7,505 nt of DNA from an uncultured Ruminococcus sp. (GCA_947175975.1 CAMWOX010000073.1:1-7505); one strand, 5' to 3'; shown: positions 1 to 6,365, counted from the first letter of the stretch. Notes: generated by a model from the sequence alone, not told the origin. A program made the numbers and translations.

Positions 1-8
1 ATATTACC

Positions 9-2450
9 CTATTTTTCTTCTTCCATCAGCATACGCTTCATAAGACAAAAATCAAATATATTCAATTTGTTATCATGATAAATATCTCCGGCTTGCCAAT
101 TGACAAATCTTATATCGGGTACAGCTAAAATCCATTTCTGCATCAGCACTAGATCTGTAATATTAAATACACCATCAGCATTTATATCTCCCATAAGTAT
201 TTCTGATTTACCAATTTGCAGCTGTTTGATAAATGATGTTCCCGTATTTGTAAAGTACGAACAATATAATGTCTGTCCGCTGTATGCAAGTGATAAAGAA
301 TTGACTAAATCCATTGCTAATATATTTCCTGCCATTTCCCAATTTGCACCATTTAATGAATACAAAGCCAGTTCGTAAGGATTCTGGGTATTCACTGCCA
401 GATAGCACTTACCATCCACTAAAACTGGTATCTGTACAAAAATATTTTCAGAAACAGTATCCGGTAACGGATAAGCTATTATTTTTTCATCCGAAAACTG
501 ATACACGGAATTGCCGCTTCCAGAGGGTGCAATCCATGCAGTATTTCCATCCGATACCATAGAAACCGAACCGCAGGCAGTTTCCGAAATTGTTTTTATA
601 GTCCAATTACTGTTATGATAAACAGCAAGCTTTGATTTGTTTCCGTCATGAATATCCCTGTAAGCAATTATTGGATTATCGTTCAAAACAGCGATAGACA
701 TATTACATACATTTGTTGCAATATTCTCGCCGATTGTTGTTACAATTTCTGTTTCGCAGTCATAGAAAGCGGAATGCAATGCATATGGAAAAGTTCCGGT
801 TGTGTATGTAAAATATACTTTATTTCCGTCGGCTGTTAAGTCAGCATATTGTGCAAGTTCTGTTCCATGATAAACCTCCGTCCAAGCTCCTGAAGAATGC
901 TCATACCGACACAAATGCAAAAAGAAATTCTTGTCCTGATACAACACATAGGGAGTATCTCCGCAAAATGCCAGCCTTGGCTGATTCATATCCATATAAC
1001 TTCCGGAACCAAGAGGTTGTCCCAGCTTTGTCGGTTCTTTGCCGTCAAATTTGTAAAGCATAGCATATGATTCATCTGATGCAATCAGATATACTGTGCC
1101 ATCTTCTGACGATGCTAACTGATACGGCTTGCAAGCTTCCAAATTGTCACTGCTGATACTTTCCCATAATTTTGTATCAGAGACATCAGCAAATGCAACA
1201 GAAAATGTCAGAAATTCTTCATTCATCATAATATTGCTTATCCTGATACCACTGTTTGTTCCATTGGAATAGACAAGTGCGCCATCTGTAATATCGGCAT
1301 TCCAGTTCAAAGAACCAACAGAATCGGGCGCATTTTCACCACCATAGTTAGAAGAAAAAAGATTGCCTTCTCCTGCGTCCAGTGCAGTTTCTCCCAAACG
1401 AAAAACATATATTTCATCTTTAGTTCCTTTGAAATTTCCATCGGCTTCTGTATTCACACGATAAACAACCAGACCTGTTCCGTATATTTTCACATCCATT
1501 TCATCAGAATAACGTTTTCCCTGCTGTCTGTATTCCACAGCAAAAAATTCCGTATCGGAAAGGGGTGTTTTCAGCAGATAAAGACGATTTCCACTGTCAG
1601 AAGAAACTGGAGCAAGCGTATATGTTCCGTTTGTTGTAATATCCTCAAATTCCAGCCATCCGGAAATTTTTGCTCTATGATAAGCAAGCGGATACTGCAA
1701 AAACACGGAATCAGATGCCATAATATCCCACAGTCCAACAGGTGTTCCTGTCTGATTATTACGATACAAATCAGGATATCCTAAAGAATGCAGAAATTCA
1801 TGACACAGTACGCCTTCTGCACCTGTAATCTGATTTTCAAACAGCTGTGTACTGTTTTGTATATTCACTCTGTTTACGGAAAGCCCGTTGATTTTGATTC
1901 CATTCATAGAAAATGCTCTTGGCCATATCGGGGAACTCATGTCAACAGCCTTACCATCAATGACAAGAATCATGTTATCAATGATTCCATCAGAATTTCC
2001 GTCCATTGGTATATCATTCGGGATTTTGATATTCTGAAGTATCTCCACTGCAATTTGTGAACAGCTTAAATACGTCGTTTCATCAGAGGAGAGTACATAT
2101 GGAATAATTACACCATTCTCCATTTGCGGAAAATAACTGGTTATCTGCATTTTTCCGTATGAAATTTTATCAATATATCCTGCTAATGAATGACATGTAT
2201 CCTTACTATTACACATAGAAACAATGTCTTCTGTACGATTTTCCATGAAATTTGATGATGAAAGAGAATCAGACTGTGCGAATAGTACAATATTGTTCAA
2301 CTGTTCAGGAGTTTCTGTCAACGCAGACTGTCCAACTGCAATTGTAGCAACAGGCATCAAAAACATCAGTAATACTTGTGCCATAACAGCTGTTATAATT
2401 TTTTTGAGTAAGGTTATTTTTTTCATAATAATTTTGCATGATACAATCAT
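9..2450 (-). CDS. Secreted M6-like zinc metalloprotease with C-terminal dockerin
   Basis: The product is predicted to be an extracellular zinc protease attached to a cellulosome-like scaffold. Numbering from the internal MKKITLLKK methionine (codon at 2426-2424), a signal peptide covers about residues 1-31: a lysine-rich start, a long hydrophobic core, and a possible cut after AVG. The zinc motif HEFLHSLGYPD lies at 209-219 (His209, Glu210, His213, with Asp219 as likely third ligand). A Met-turn-like GLWDIMAS follows at 231-238. A DGNSDGIID segment at 142-150 resembles the acidic loop of M6 (immune inhibitor A-like) peptidases. Residues of about 300-740 are beta-rich with Tyr/Trp-containing repeats and could form a propeller. 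The last 61 residues are a type I dockerin with two calcium-binding repeats beginning GDINADG and GDIYHDN. I place the start at 2450 because AAAGG lies only four bases upstream. The longer frame starting at 2507 begins inside the upstream terminator hairpin. The protein is 813 aa from 2450 and ends with TAG. Family assignment is good; substrate is unknown. Confidence 0.88.
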   Translation of the reverse strand: MIVSCKIIMKKITLLKKIITAVMAQVLLMFLMPVATIAVGQSALTETPEQLNNIVLFAQSDSLSSSNFMENRTEDIVSMCNSKDTCHSLAGYIDKISYGKMQITSYFPQMENGVIIPYVLSSDETTYLSCSQIAVEILQNIKIPNDIPMDGNSDGIIDNMILVIDGKAVDMSSPIWPRAFSMNGIKINGLSVNRVNIQNSTQLFENQITGAEGVLCHEFLHSLGYPDLYRNNQTGTPVGLWDIMASDSVFLQYPLAYHRAKISGWLEFEDITTNGTYTLAPVSSDSGNRLYLLKTPLSDTEFFAVEYRQQGKRYSDEMDVKIYGTGLVVYRVNTEADGNFKGTKDEIYVFRLGETALDAGEGNLFSSNYGGENAPDSVGSLNWNADITDGALVYSNGTNSGIRISNIMMNEEFLTFSVAFADVSDTKLWESISSDNLEACKPYQLASSEDGTVYLIASDESYAMLYKFDGKEPTKLGQPLGSGSYMDMNQPRLAFCGDTPYVLYQDKNFFLHLCRYEHSSGAWTEVYHGTELAQYADLTADGNKVYFTYTTGTFPYALHSAFYDCETEIVTTIGENIATNVCNMSIAVLNDNPIIAYRDIHDGNKSKLAVYHNSNWTIKTISETACGSVSMVSDGNTAWIAPSGSGNSVYQFSDEKIIAYPLPDTVSENIFVQIPVLVDGKCYLAVNTQNPYELALYSLNGANWEMAGNILAMDLVNSLSLAYSGQTLYCSYFTNTGTSFIKQLQIGKSEILMGDINADGVFNITDLVLMQKWILAVPDIRFVNWQAGDIYHDNKLNIFDFCLMKRMLMEEEK

Positions 2451-2459
2451 GCGACCTTT
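2451..2459 (-). promoter_or_regulatory. Ribosome binding site deciding the protease start
   Basis: Read on the minus strand this is AAAGG followed by TCGC and then ATG at 2450. The four-base gap is short, but no better site exists. The MKK methionine at 2426 is 28 bases from the AAAGG, too far to use it. Between the terminator at 2483 and this site I see no clear promoter, so the protease may rely on read-through or on a promoter overlapping the end of the upstream gene. Confidence 0.5.
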
Positions 2460-2482
2460 CAATTTTAATTTTGTCTTCACAT

Positions 2483-2510
2483 AAAAAATGGGGGTTACAT
2501 CCCCCATTTT
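2483..2510 (-). terminator. Rho-independent terminator after the Ro-like gene
   Basis: A perfect 10-bp stem, AAAATGGGGG (2485-2494) with CCCCCATTTT (2501-2510), encloses a six-base loop. On the minus strand it is followed by six T residues. It starts 16 bases past the stop of the Ro-like gene and ends 33 bases before the protease start. It therefore separates the two co-directional genes, either as a full terminator or as an attenuator. On the plus strand there are only four T residues, so termination in that direction would be weaker, and there is no plus-strand gene there to need it. Confidence 0.88.
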
Positions 2511-2525
2511 CAGTATTCAGAAGCT

Positions 2526-3983
2526 TTATGCTATTCTTGCATAGCGTTCACTGGAAATTACCTCTTCCATCATGCGGATGGGAGACAATTCATCGGCGAT
2601 TATCATATCAAAAAGTGCTGGAGTAAAACCAGAAACTAACGCTGTACCATTTTCATGCATCGTCACAGGCATATTGCTATTGCGACTGTCGACGTTCCAG
2701 AACACCACCTGTGGCAGAGTATACCCCTGTTCCGCATAGCGTTTTTTCATCTCTGTGTAAAGTGTCTGTTCATTTCCTCCGATCACACAGCCATCAAATT
2801 CCATATCTGAAATGATATAGATCCGATGCGGCAGTTCTTCCTGCGGAACATGATGTTTCAAGGCAGTTGAGAGAATCAGGTCAAATACTGCCTCAAGGTC
2901 AGTATTGGCAACTTCATTAAAAGTACTGCAATACTTCACTTTTTCAACAATGTCTGTCCCGGTAATCTTCACCAGCCTCGGATGTCTGGAAAACGTAATA
3001 AAATGCTTTGCAAAAGCTCCCTTATTATGTTCAGCAAAGTAAATTCCTAGTGAAAGTGCCACATCCAAAGGACGAACATGCTCTCCCCATGTCATAGAGC
3101 CGGAGCCGTCAATTACGGCGATGGCATTTTCATTGTTGCTTCCATAATCAGGTAAATTTTTCCAAGTCAAATCAAGAGAACACAATTCTTTTTCCGTTAT
3201 TTCCGAAAGGCATCGGCGGACGATCTCATAAGGATAAAGCGTGGACGTCTTTAATTCAGCATCTCCATGTTCCACAGAATCGAGGAAGTTGCTATACCGT
3301 TCTTCATCATTCCGCCAAAAAGCCTGCTGGTACTTAAACATGGCTTTAGAAGGCTGTTTCTCGTAATCAAAAGTATAATCTTTTTCACGCAAATAATTCT
3401 CCAGAATGTCGATATGACTACGTAATGAAGCAAGAAGTTTGCGATAATTACGCTCTGTTATACCAAGGCATGATGCAAGATAACGACCGTTTTTGCGGGT
3501 CTCCTGTGAAGAAGCATTCACAGAAGGCAGCCATTTTGCCAGCAGTGAAACACACTCTCCGTTCTGCATAGCAAGCTTGTCTGCATCAAGCTGTTTTTTT
3601 ATCTCTTCCACAGCAGCATTCTCGCAGGGAGTATGCAGTAGTGTACAGAGATCATCAAAACGACCGTACTCTGGGAAATACGGAACATTACGGGCAACAG
3701 CTTCCGGAGCGATTGCGGTCAGTGTCCGCATGGCAATCCGGAAAAAACGTCGTTCTCCCAGACCACCTCTCACATCCCTTGCAAAAAAAATGATCTTCAA
3801 CGTCTTCACAGCATCCTCCGCAAAGGAACGTGTCACAACATCTGCGATTTCCTGTTCTGAAGCATTCCGCATTGCACCTGCACGAAAAAACAGATCAAGA
3901 CAGAAAGAGCCACTGGTGCTGTAGGTCAATGCACCATTCTCGGTGTGAGTCAGATTTGCTTCCTGCTGAAGATAATTTAACAT
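2526..3983 (-). CDS. DUF2828/Ro60 (TROVE)-like protein with vWA domain
   Basis: A 485-residue predicted cytoplasmic protein with no signal peptide or membrane segment. The N-terminal part (about 10-275) has the helical pattern of the DUF2828/TROVE-like families: TENGALTYSTSG (14-25), a CLDLFF segment, FFARDVRGGLGERRFFR (66-82), EYGRFDDL (105-112) and SLLAKWLPSVNAS (146-158). The C-terminal part (about 284-460) is a vWA domain with a complete metal-ion site: DGSGS (292-296), Thr361 and Asp393. Ro60 relatives bind misfolded RNAs and small Y RNAs, and bacterial Ro (Rsr) works with Y RNA and exonucleases. Whether this DUF2828-type member does so is inference. The start at 3983 is chosen because AAAGGAAG lies six bases upstream. 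An in-frame ATG at 4049 adds 22 poorly fitting residues and has no good site. The gene follows a strong promoter and a structured leader (about 4051-4309). Fold assignment is confident; the exact family name and the function are less so. Confidence 0.82.
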   Translation of the reverse strand: MLNYLQQEANLTHTENGALTYSTSGSFCLDLFFRAGAMRNASEQEIADVVTRSFAEDAVKTLKIIFFARDVRGGLGERRFFRIAMRTLTAIAPEAVARNVPYFPEYGRFDDLCTLLHTPCENAAVEEIKKQLDADKLAMQNGECVSLLAKWLPSVNASSQETRKNGRYLASCLGITERNYRKLLASLRSHIDILENYLREKDYTFDYEKQPSKAMFKYQQAFWRNDEERYSNFLDSVEHGDAELKTSTLYPYEIVRRCLSEITEKELCSLDLTWKNLPDYGSNNENAIAVIDGSGSMTWGEHVRPLDVALSLGIYFAEHNKGAFAKHFITFSRHPRLVKITGTDIVEKVKYCSTFNEVANTDLEAVFDLILSTALKHHVPQEELPHRIYIISDMEFDGCVIGGNEQTLYTEMKKRYAEQGYTLPQVVFWNVDSRNSNMPVTMHENGTALVSGFTPALFDMIIADELSPIRMMEEVISSERYARIA

Positions 3984-3989
3984 AAAAAA

Positions 3990-3997
3990 CTTCCTTT
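3990..3997 (-). promoter_or_regulatory. Ribosome binding site of the Ro-like gene
   Basis: Read on the minus strand, AAAGGAAG is followed by TTTTTT and the ATG at 3983. The match and spacing are good. This site fixes the start at MLNYLQQ rather than at the upstream in-frame methionines (4049, 4043 and 4040). Confidence 0.8.
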
Positions 3998-4050
3998 CAA
4001 TGGGAAAAAGGCACAAAATTTCATTTTTTGCTGTATACATCATCACCAAC

Positions 4051-4082
4051 CTTAACCCACCGTCTAAAGCCGGTGGGTTAAG
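4051..4082. repeat. 12-bp perfect hairpin resembling an IS200/IS605 end
   Basis: CTTAACCCACCG (4051-4062) pairs perfectly with CGGTGGGTTAAG (4071-4082) around an eight-base loop. Read on the minus strand the loop and inner stem give CCGGCTTTAGACGG. This resembles the GGCTTTAGCC hairpins often found at the right end of IS200/IS605 (TnpB) elements. No T tract follows on either strand, so it is not a standard terminator. It is the last hairpin of the structured stretch upstream of the Ro-like gene. No tnpA or tnpB gene is present, so if it is an element end, it is an orphan or part of a gene-less derivative. Confidence 0.5.
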
Positions 4083-4309
4083 ATTGCCATCATTTCAAGA
4101 CAGCATTATTCATATAATTGAATCATAATAGATTGCTGTAGCTGTCTTAACACGGCTTTTTGTGTAAAATTCTTCACATAATGCTGCTGTATAAGCCGTA
4201 GGGCAAGGCACTATTTCTTTTGAAGTAATAAAGATAGTCTGCTGTTAGTGCCTTAATTGTTTCTATCATTTCATAGAGCAGTGAACTTCTGTTCAGTAAC
4301 TCTTTTCTA
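4051..4309 (-). ncRNA. Candidate multi-hairpin structured RNA upstream of the Ro-like gene
   Basis: Downstream of a strong minus-strand promoter, nearly every segment can pair locally. In transcript order: TGAAC/GTTCA (4282-4295) with a short outer GAG/CTC; TCTAT/ATAGA (4262-4277); AAGGCACTA/TAGTGCCTT (4205-4254, nine perfect pairs); ACGGCTT/AAGCCGT (4152-4199) with an inner TGTG/CACA; AAGACAGC/GCTGTCTT (4097-4148, eight perfect pairs) with inner AT-rich pairing; and the 12-bp stem at 4051-4082. No convincing protein frame runs through it. It could be the long leader of the Ro-like gene, a Y-RNA-type partner (known Ro RNAs are usually shorter, and I do not see a recognisable Ro-binding consensus), or the guide RNA (omegaRNA) and right end of a lost TnpB element. 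The transcript end is not defined. Pairing was judged by eye. Confidence 0.5.
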
Positions 4310-4315
4310 GAACAT

Positions 4316-4345
4316 ATTATACAATAAGATGTTAATAAAAGTCAA
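4316..4345 (-). promoter_or_regulatory. Near-consensus sigma-A promoter, minus strand
   Basis: On the minus strand, TTGACT (4345-4340) is followed after 18 bases by a perfect TATAAT (4321-4316). A transcript would start near 4309 and run through the hairpin series toward the Ro-like gene, giving a leader of about 325 bases if it is not processed or terminated earlier. No other comparably good promoter is visible upstream of the Ro-like gene. Confidence 0.72.
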
Positions 4346-4518
4346 TAGAAAATCTAAATAAAATTCAAAACAAATGCAACTTTGTTAATTTTGCATAAAT
4401 TAGCAACATGTTTTTATATAAAGCTACAAAAAATATATCTAGTACAAACCATCCGAAACCATGTGAGCCAACGGAACAGTCTTTCTATCACATGGAGGCG
4501 GATATCAAATTTTTTGCC
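4346..4518. other. AT-rich gene-free stretch with an inverted repeat
   Basis: This is the remainder of the gap between the divergent transcription units. Positions 4346-4450 are very AT-rich and show nothing firm. An eight-base perfect inverted repeat, CCATGTGA (4459-4466) and TCACATGG (4488-4495), encloses 21 bases. It may be a protein site, or a chance product of the possible transposase remnant that covers it. No RNA gene or CRISPR-like repeat array is seen. Confidence 0.4.
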
Positions 4519-4530
4519 TTGCATTTTCAG
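4414..4530 (-). pseudogene. Possible remnant of an IS5-like transposase C-terminus
   Basis: Read on the minus strand, a short frame ending at TAA (4416-4414) contains HVIERLFRWLTWFRMVCTRY. This resembles the block around the last catalytic glutamate in IS5-type DDE transposases, typically VERTFxWLxxFRRLxxRYE. Only about 30 residues are alike, there is no start, and the frame stops soon after the block. This is a weak call based on motif resemblance only; chance is quite possible. Confidence 0.22.
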
Positions 4531-4547
4531 AAAAATTATGATATAAT
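4519..4547 (+). promoter_or_regulatory. Extended -10 promoter of the two-component operon
   Basis: TTGCAT (4519-4524) is followed after 17 bases by TATAAT (4542-4547), with TG one base upstream of the -10 (4539-4540), forming an extended -10 element. Transcription would start near 4554, only about a dozen bases before the regulator's ATG at 4566. The ribosome binding site would then sit at the very 5' end of the mRNA. Confidence 0.7.
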
Positions 4548-4565
4548 GATCCTGAGGTGAATGCT

Positions 4566-5237
4566 ATGTATCGAGTATTCGTTATTGAGGATGATTTTGT
4601 GATTGCTTCCCTGATGGCAAAACATCTGGAAAAATGGGGCTATACAGTAAAGTATGCTAAAAAATTTCATGATATTCTGGGTGAGTTTACAGAATTTGAT
4701 CCGCATATTGTCCTGATGGATGTCAAACTGCCATTTTATAACGGCTATCACTGGTGTACAGAGATCCGGAAAATCTCTGAAATTCCGATTGTATTTATTT
4801 CTTCTACTTCTGATAATATGAATATTGTCATGGCGATGCATATGGGCGGTGATGATTTTATTGCAAAACCAATTGATCTAAATGTGCTGACGGCGAAAAT
4901 CCAGGCAATGCTCCGCCGTGCTTACGATATGGGGAATAAAATTCCTGTATTGGAACATAATGGTGCTGTATTGAATCTGAATGATACGACGTTAGTCTAT
5001 CATGGAACTGTGATAGAATTGACGAAAAATGATTTCCGAATTTTACAAACACTGATGGAGAATAAAGGAAAGATTGTAAGTCGTGATACACTGATGACAA
5101 AACTCTGGCAGATGGATTACTATGTAGAAGAGAATACACTTACTGTGAATATCACAAGATTAAGAAAGAAACTGGAATCCGCAGGACTGAAAGATTTTAT
5201 CAGGACAAAAGTCGGTTTGGGGTATATCATCGAGTAA
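4566..5237 (+). CDS. OmpR/PhoB-family response regulator, BceR-like
   Basis: A 223-residue two-component response regulator that should bind DNA and activate target promoters when phosphorylated. The receiver domain (about 1-115) has the acidic pair Asp9/Asp10, the phosphoacceptor Asp52 in LMDVKLP, a Ser at 79-80 in the IVFISS strand and Lys101 in AKP. The C-terminal winged helix (about 130-223) has the OmpR pattern LTKNDFRILQTLMENKGKIVSRDTL (split here: LTKNDFRILQTL, then ENKGKIVSRDTL) and ends VGLGYIIE. I choose ATG 4566, because GAGGTGA (4554-4560) lies five bases upstream. A GTG at 4557 in the same frame lies within that site. The kinase gene follows after 13 bases, and the ABC genes beyond it indicate a Bce-type peptide antibiotic sensing and resistance system. 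The likely target operator is the inverted repeat at 6256-6269. Confidence 0.92.
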   Translation: MYRVFVIEDDFVIASLMAKHLEKWGYTVKYAKKFHDILGEFTEFDPHIVLMDVKLPFYNGYHWCTEIRKISEIPIVFISSTSDNMNIVMAMHMGGDDFIAKPIDLNVLTAKIQAMLRRAYDMGNKIPVLEHNGAVLNLNDTTLVYHGTVIELTKNDFRILQTLMENKGKIVSRDTLMTKLWQMDYYVEENTLTVNITRLRKKLESAGLKDFIRTKVGLGYIIE

Positions 5238-5250
5238 TCAGGGTTAGAAC

Positions 5251-6240
5251 ATGATGAAATTATTTTTGCAGTATATCAGAAAATTCAGAGGAAATTTTAT
5301 TTTTCTTGTGCTGGGTTCGTTTGTATTTGTTGCTGTATTTGCATTATATCAGTTAGAGATTGAAGCCGTTTTTTACGCATTTCTGATTTGCTTTGTAACC
5401 GGAGCTATCTGTGTTTTGATCGGTTTTCTGAAATTTCGGAAACAACATCAATTATTGCGGAAAATTTACGATGCACTGCCGCTTATGATAGAGGAGATCC
5501 CAGAGCCGGACACGCTCACAGAACGGAATCTGTTTGACATCATTTTGAAGTTGTCAGACATCAATCAGCATAATTTAAATACAATGCGTAATCTGCAAAG
5601 AGATAATATGGAATATTTCACAGTCTGGGTGCATCAGATCAAGACACCAATTTCTGCTATGCATATGATCTTACAGGATGAGGACACAGAAAGCAACCGG
5701 GAACTTTCCGCAGAACTGTTCCGGATTGAACAATATGCAGAGATGGCTCTGCATTTTATACGGCTGGACAGCAGTTCAAATGATTTTGTCATCCGACGTT
5801 ATGATCTGGATCAGATTATCAGACAGGCAGTCCGGCGATATGCACCATTGCTAATCCGGCGGAAAATCCGTCTTGTTTATTCTCCGGTTAATGCAGAAGT
5901 GCTTACGGATGAGAAATGGCTCCTATTTGTCGTGGAACAGCTCCTGTCAAATGCTGTGAAATATACCTATTCCGGAACGGTGGAAATCTGTTATTATGAT
6001 GAAATGCTGACAATTTCTGATACCGGGATCGGCATTCCTGCGGAAGACCTGCCGAGAATTTTTGAAAAAGGTTATACAGGACTCAGCGGACGGACAAATC
6101 AGAAATCAACCGGACTTGGTTTATATCTCTGCAAGAAAGTCTGTGATAAACTCGGACACCGGATTTTTGTAAAATCACAGCCGGGAAAGGGTTCTGTATT
6201 TTTTGTTGATCTGAGAACGAAAAACTTCCAAATAGAATAA
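5251..6240 (+). CDS. Intramembrane-sensing histidine kinase, BceS-like
   Basis: A 329-residue membrane sensor kinase, partner of the regulator just upstream. Two hydrophobic helices (about 15-34 and 38-60) are separated by only a few residues (QLEIEA), so there is almost no outside domain. This is the hallmark of BceS-type kinases, which sense through the activity of their partner ABC transporter. No HAMP domain is seen. The phosphorylated histidine is His128 in VWVHQIKTPISAM. The ATPase part shows the N box with Asn234 (EQLLSNAVKY), DTGIGI (257-262), FEKGY (271-275) and STGLGLYLCKKV (286-297), so all catalytic boxes are present. The length is usual for the family. ATG 5251 and 5254 are both possible; AGGG at 5240-5243 favours either equally. 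The gene is co-transcribed with the regulator and is followed by a terminator-like hairpin before the ABC genes. Confidence 0.92.
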   Translation: MMKLFLQYIRKFRGNFIFLVLGSFVFVAVFALYQLEIEAVFYAFLICFVTGAICVLIGFLKFRKQHQLLRKIYDALPLMIEEIPEPDTLTERNLFDIILKLSDINQHNLNTMRNLQRDNMEYFTVWVHQIKTPISAMHMILQDEDTESNRELSAELFRIEQYAEMALHFIRLDSSSNDFVIRRYDLDQIIRQAVRRYAPLLIRRKIRLVYSPVNAEVLTDEKWLLFVVEQLLSNAVKYTYSGTVEICYYDEMLTISDTGIGIPAEDLPRIFEKGYTGLSGRTNQKSTGLGLYLCKKVCDKLGHRIFVKSQPGKGSVFFVDLRTKNFQIE

Positions 6241-6255
6241 TTTTTAAAATTTATC

Positions 6256-6290
6256 TTACAAAAATGTCACATAGAAAAGCCGGATTGTCA
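6256..6290 (+). promoter_or_regulatory. BceR-type operator upstream of the ABC genes
   Basis: TTACA-AAAA-TGTCA (6256-6269) fits the inverted-repeat pattern TNACA-N4-TGTNA known for BceR-like regulators. A second TGTCACATA copy begins at 6286, exactly 21 bases (two helical turns) after the first one at 6265. It lies some 35-70 bases upstream of the -10 at 6324, a typical place for activation by an OmpR-family regulator. That the adjacent regulator binds here is inference. Confidence 0.6.
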
Positions 6291-6319
6291 CATAAATCGA
6301 TGTTGCAGATCCGGCTTTT
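6275..6319 (+). terminator. Terminator-like hairpin after the kinase gene
   Basis: AAAAGCCGGAT (6275-6285) pairs perfectly with ATCCGGCTTTT (6309-6319) around a 23-base loop that has an inner ACAT/ATGT pairing. A broken T-rich tail (TTTTGTGTT) follows. It lies 35 bases after the kinase stop and would limit read-through into the ABC genes. Unusually, it overlaps the second operator half and the -35 region of the downstream promoter. The interrupted T tract makes strong termination uncertain. Confidence 0.6.
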
Positions 6320-6329
6320 GTGTTATAAT
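6302..6329 (+). promoter_or_regulatory. Promoter of the ABC transporter genes
   Basis: A perfect TATAAT lies at 6324-6329. Upstream there is only a poor -35 (TTGCAG at 6303-6308, 15-base spacing), as expected for a promoter that needs an activator. The operator-like repeats lie immediately upstream. The transcript would start near 6336, 30 bases before the ATG at 6366. Confidence 0.6.
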
Positions 6330-6350
6330 CATAGTATCAAATAAATTAAC

Positions 6351-6357
6351 AGGAGGT
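6351..6357 (+). promoter_or_regulatory. Strong ribosome binding site in front of the ATPase frame
   Basis: AGGAGGT is followed after eight bases by ATG at 6366. It marks the ancestral start of the ATPase gene, because the frame from this ATG is the ATPase frame. As the sequence stands, however, ribosomes starting here would make only Met-Pro-Ile-Phe before a TAA. Confidence 0.8.
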
Positions 6358-6365
6358 TTTATAAT

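Noticed and set aside
2451..2507. Extended N-terminus of the protease starting at 2507
   Set aside because: That ATG lies inside the terminator stem and has no ribosome binding site. The added residues are translated hairpin sequence, and the signal peptide would be buried.
3493..3924. Plus-strand 143-codon frame opposite the Ro-like gene
   Set aside because: It is a serine/alanine-rich mirror of a clearly conserved gene on the other strand. It has no ribosome binding site and no recognisable domain.
3984..4049. Extra 22 residues at the N-terminus of the Ro-like protein (ATG 4049)
   Set aside because: The well-placed AAAGGAAG before 3983 and the family-like start MLNYLQQEAN favour the shorter form. 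The extension reads leader sequence.
4051..4082. 12-bp hairpin as a rho-independent terminator
   Set aside because: No run of T follows the stem on either strand.
4205..4309. tracrRNA-like look (AAACAATTAAGGC on the minus strand after a small stem)
   Set aside because: There is no cas gene, no repeat-spacer array and no anti-repeat partner in the window. The likeness is limited to a few bases.
4391..4420. Second plus-strand promoter, TTGCAT with TATATA at 18 bases
   Set aside because: It lies in very AT-rich DNA where such matches arise by chance. The promoter at 4519-4547 is better and closer to the gene.
4536..4841. Minus-strand 101-codon frame over the regulator gene
   Set aside because: Antisense shadow of the receiver domain, with no motif or start signal.
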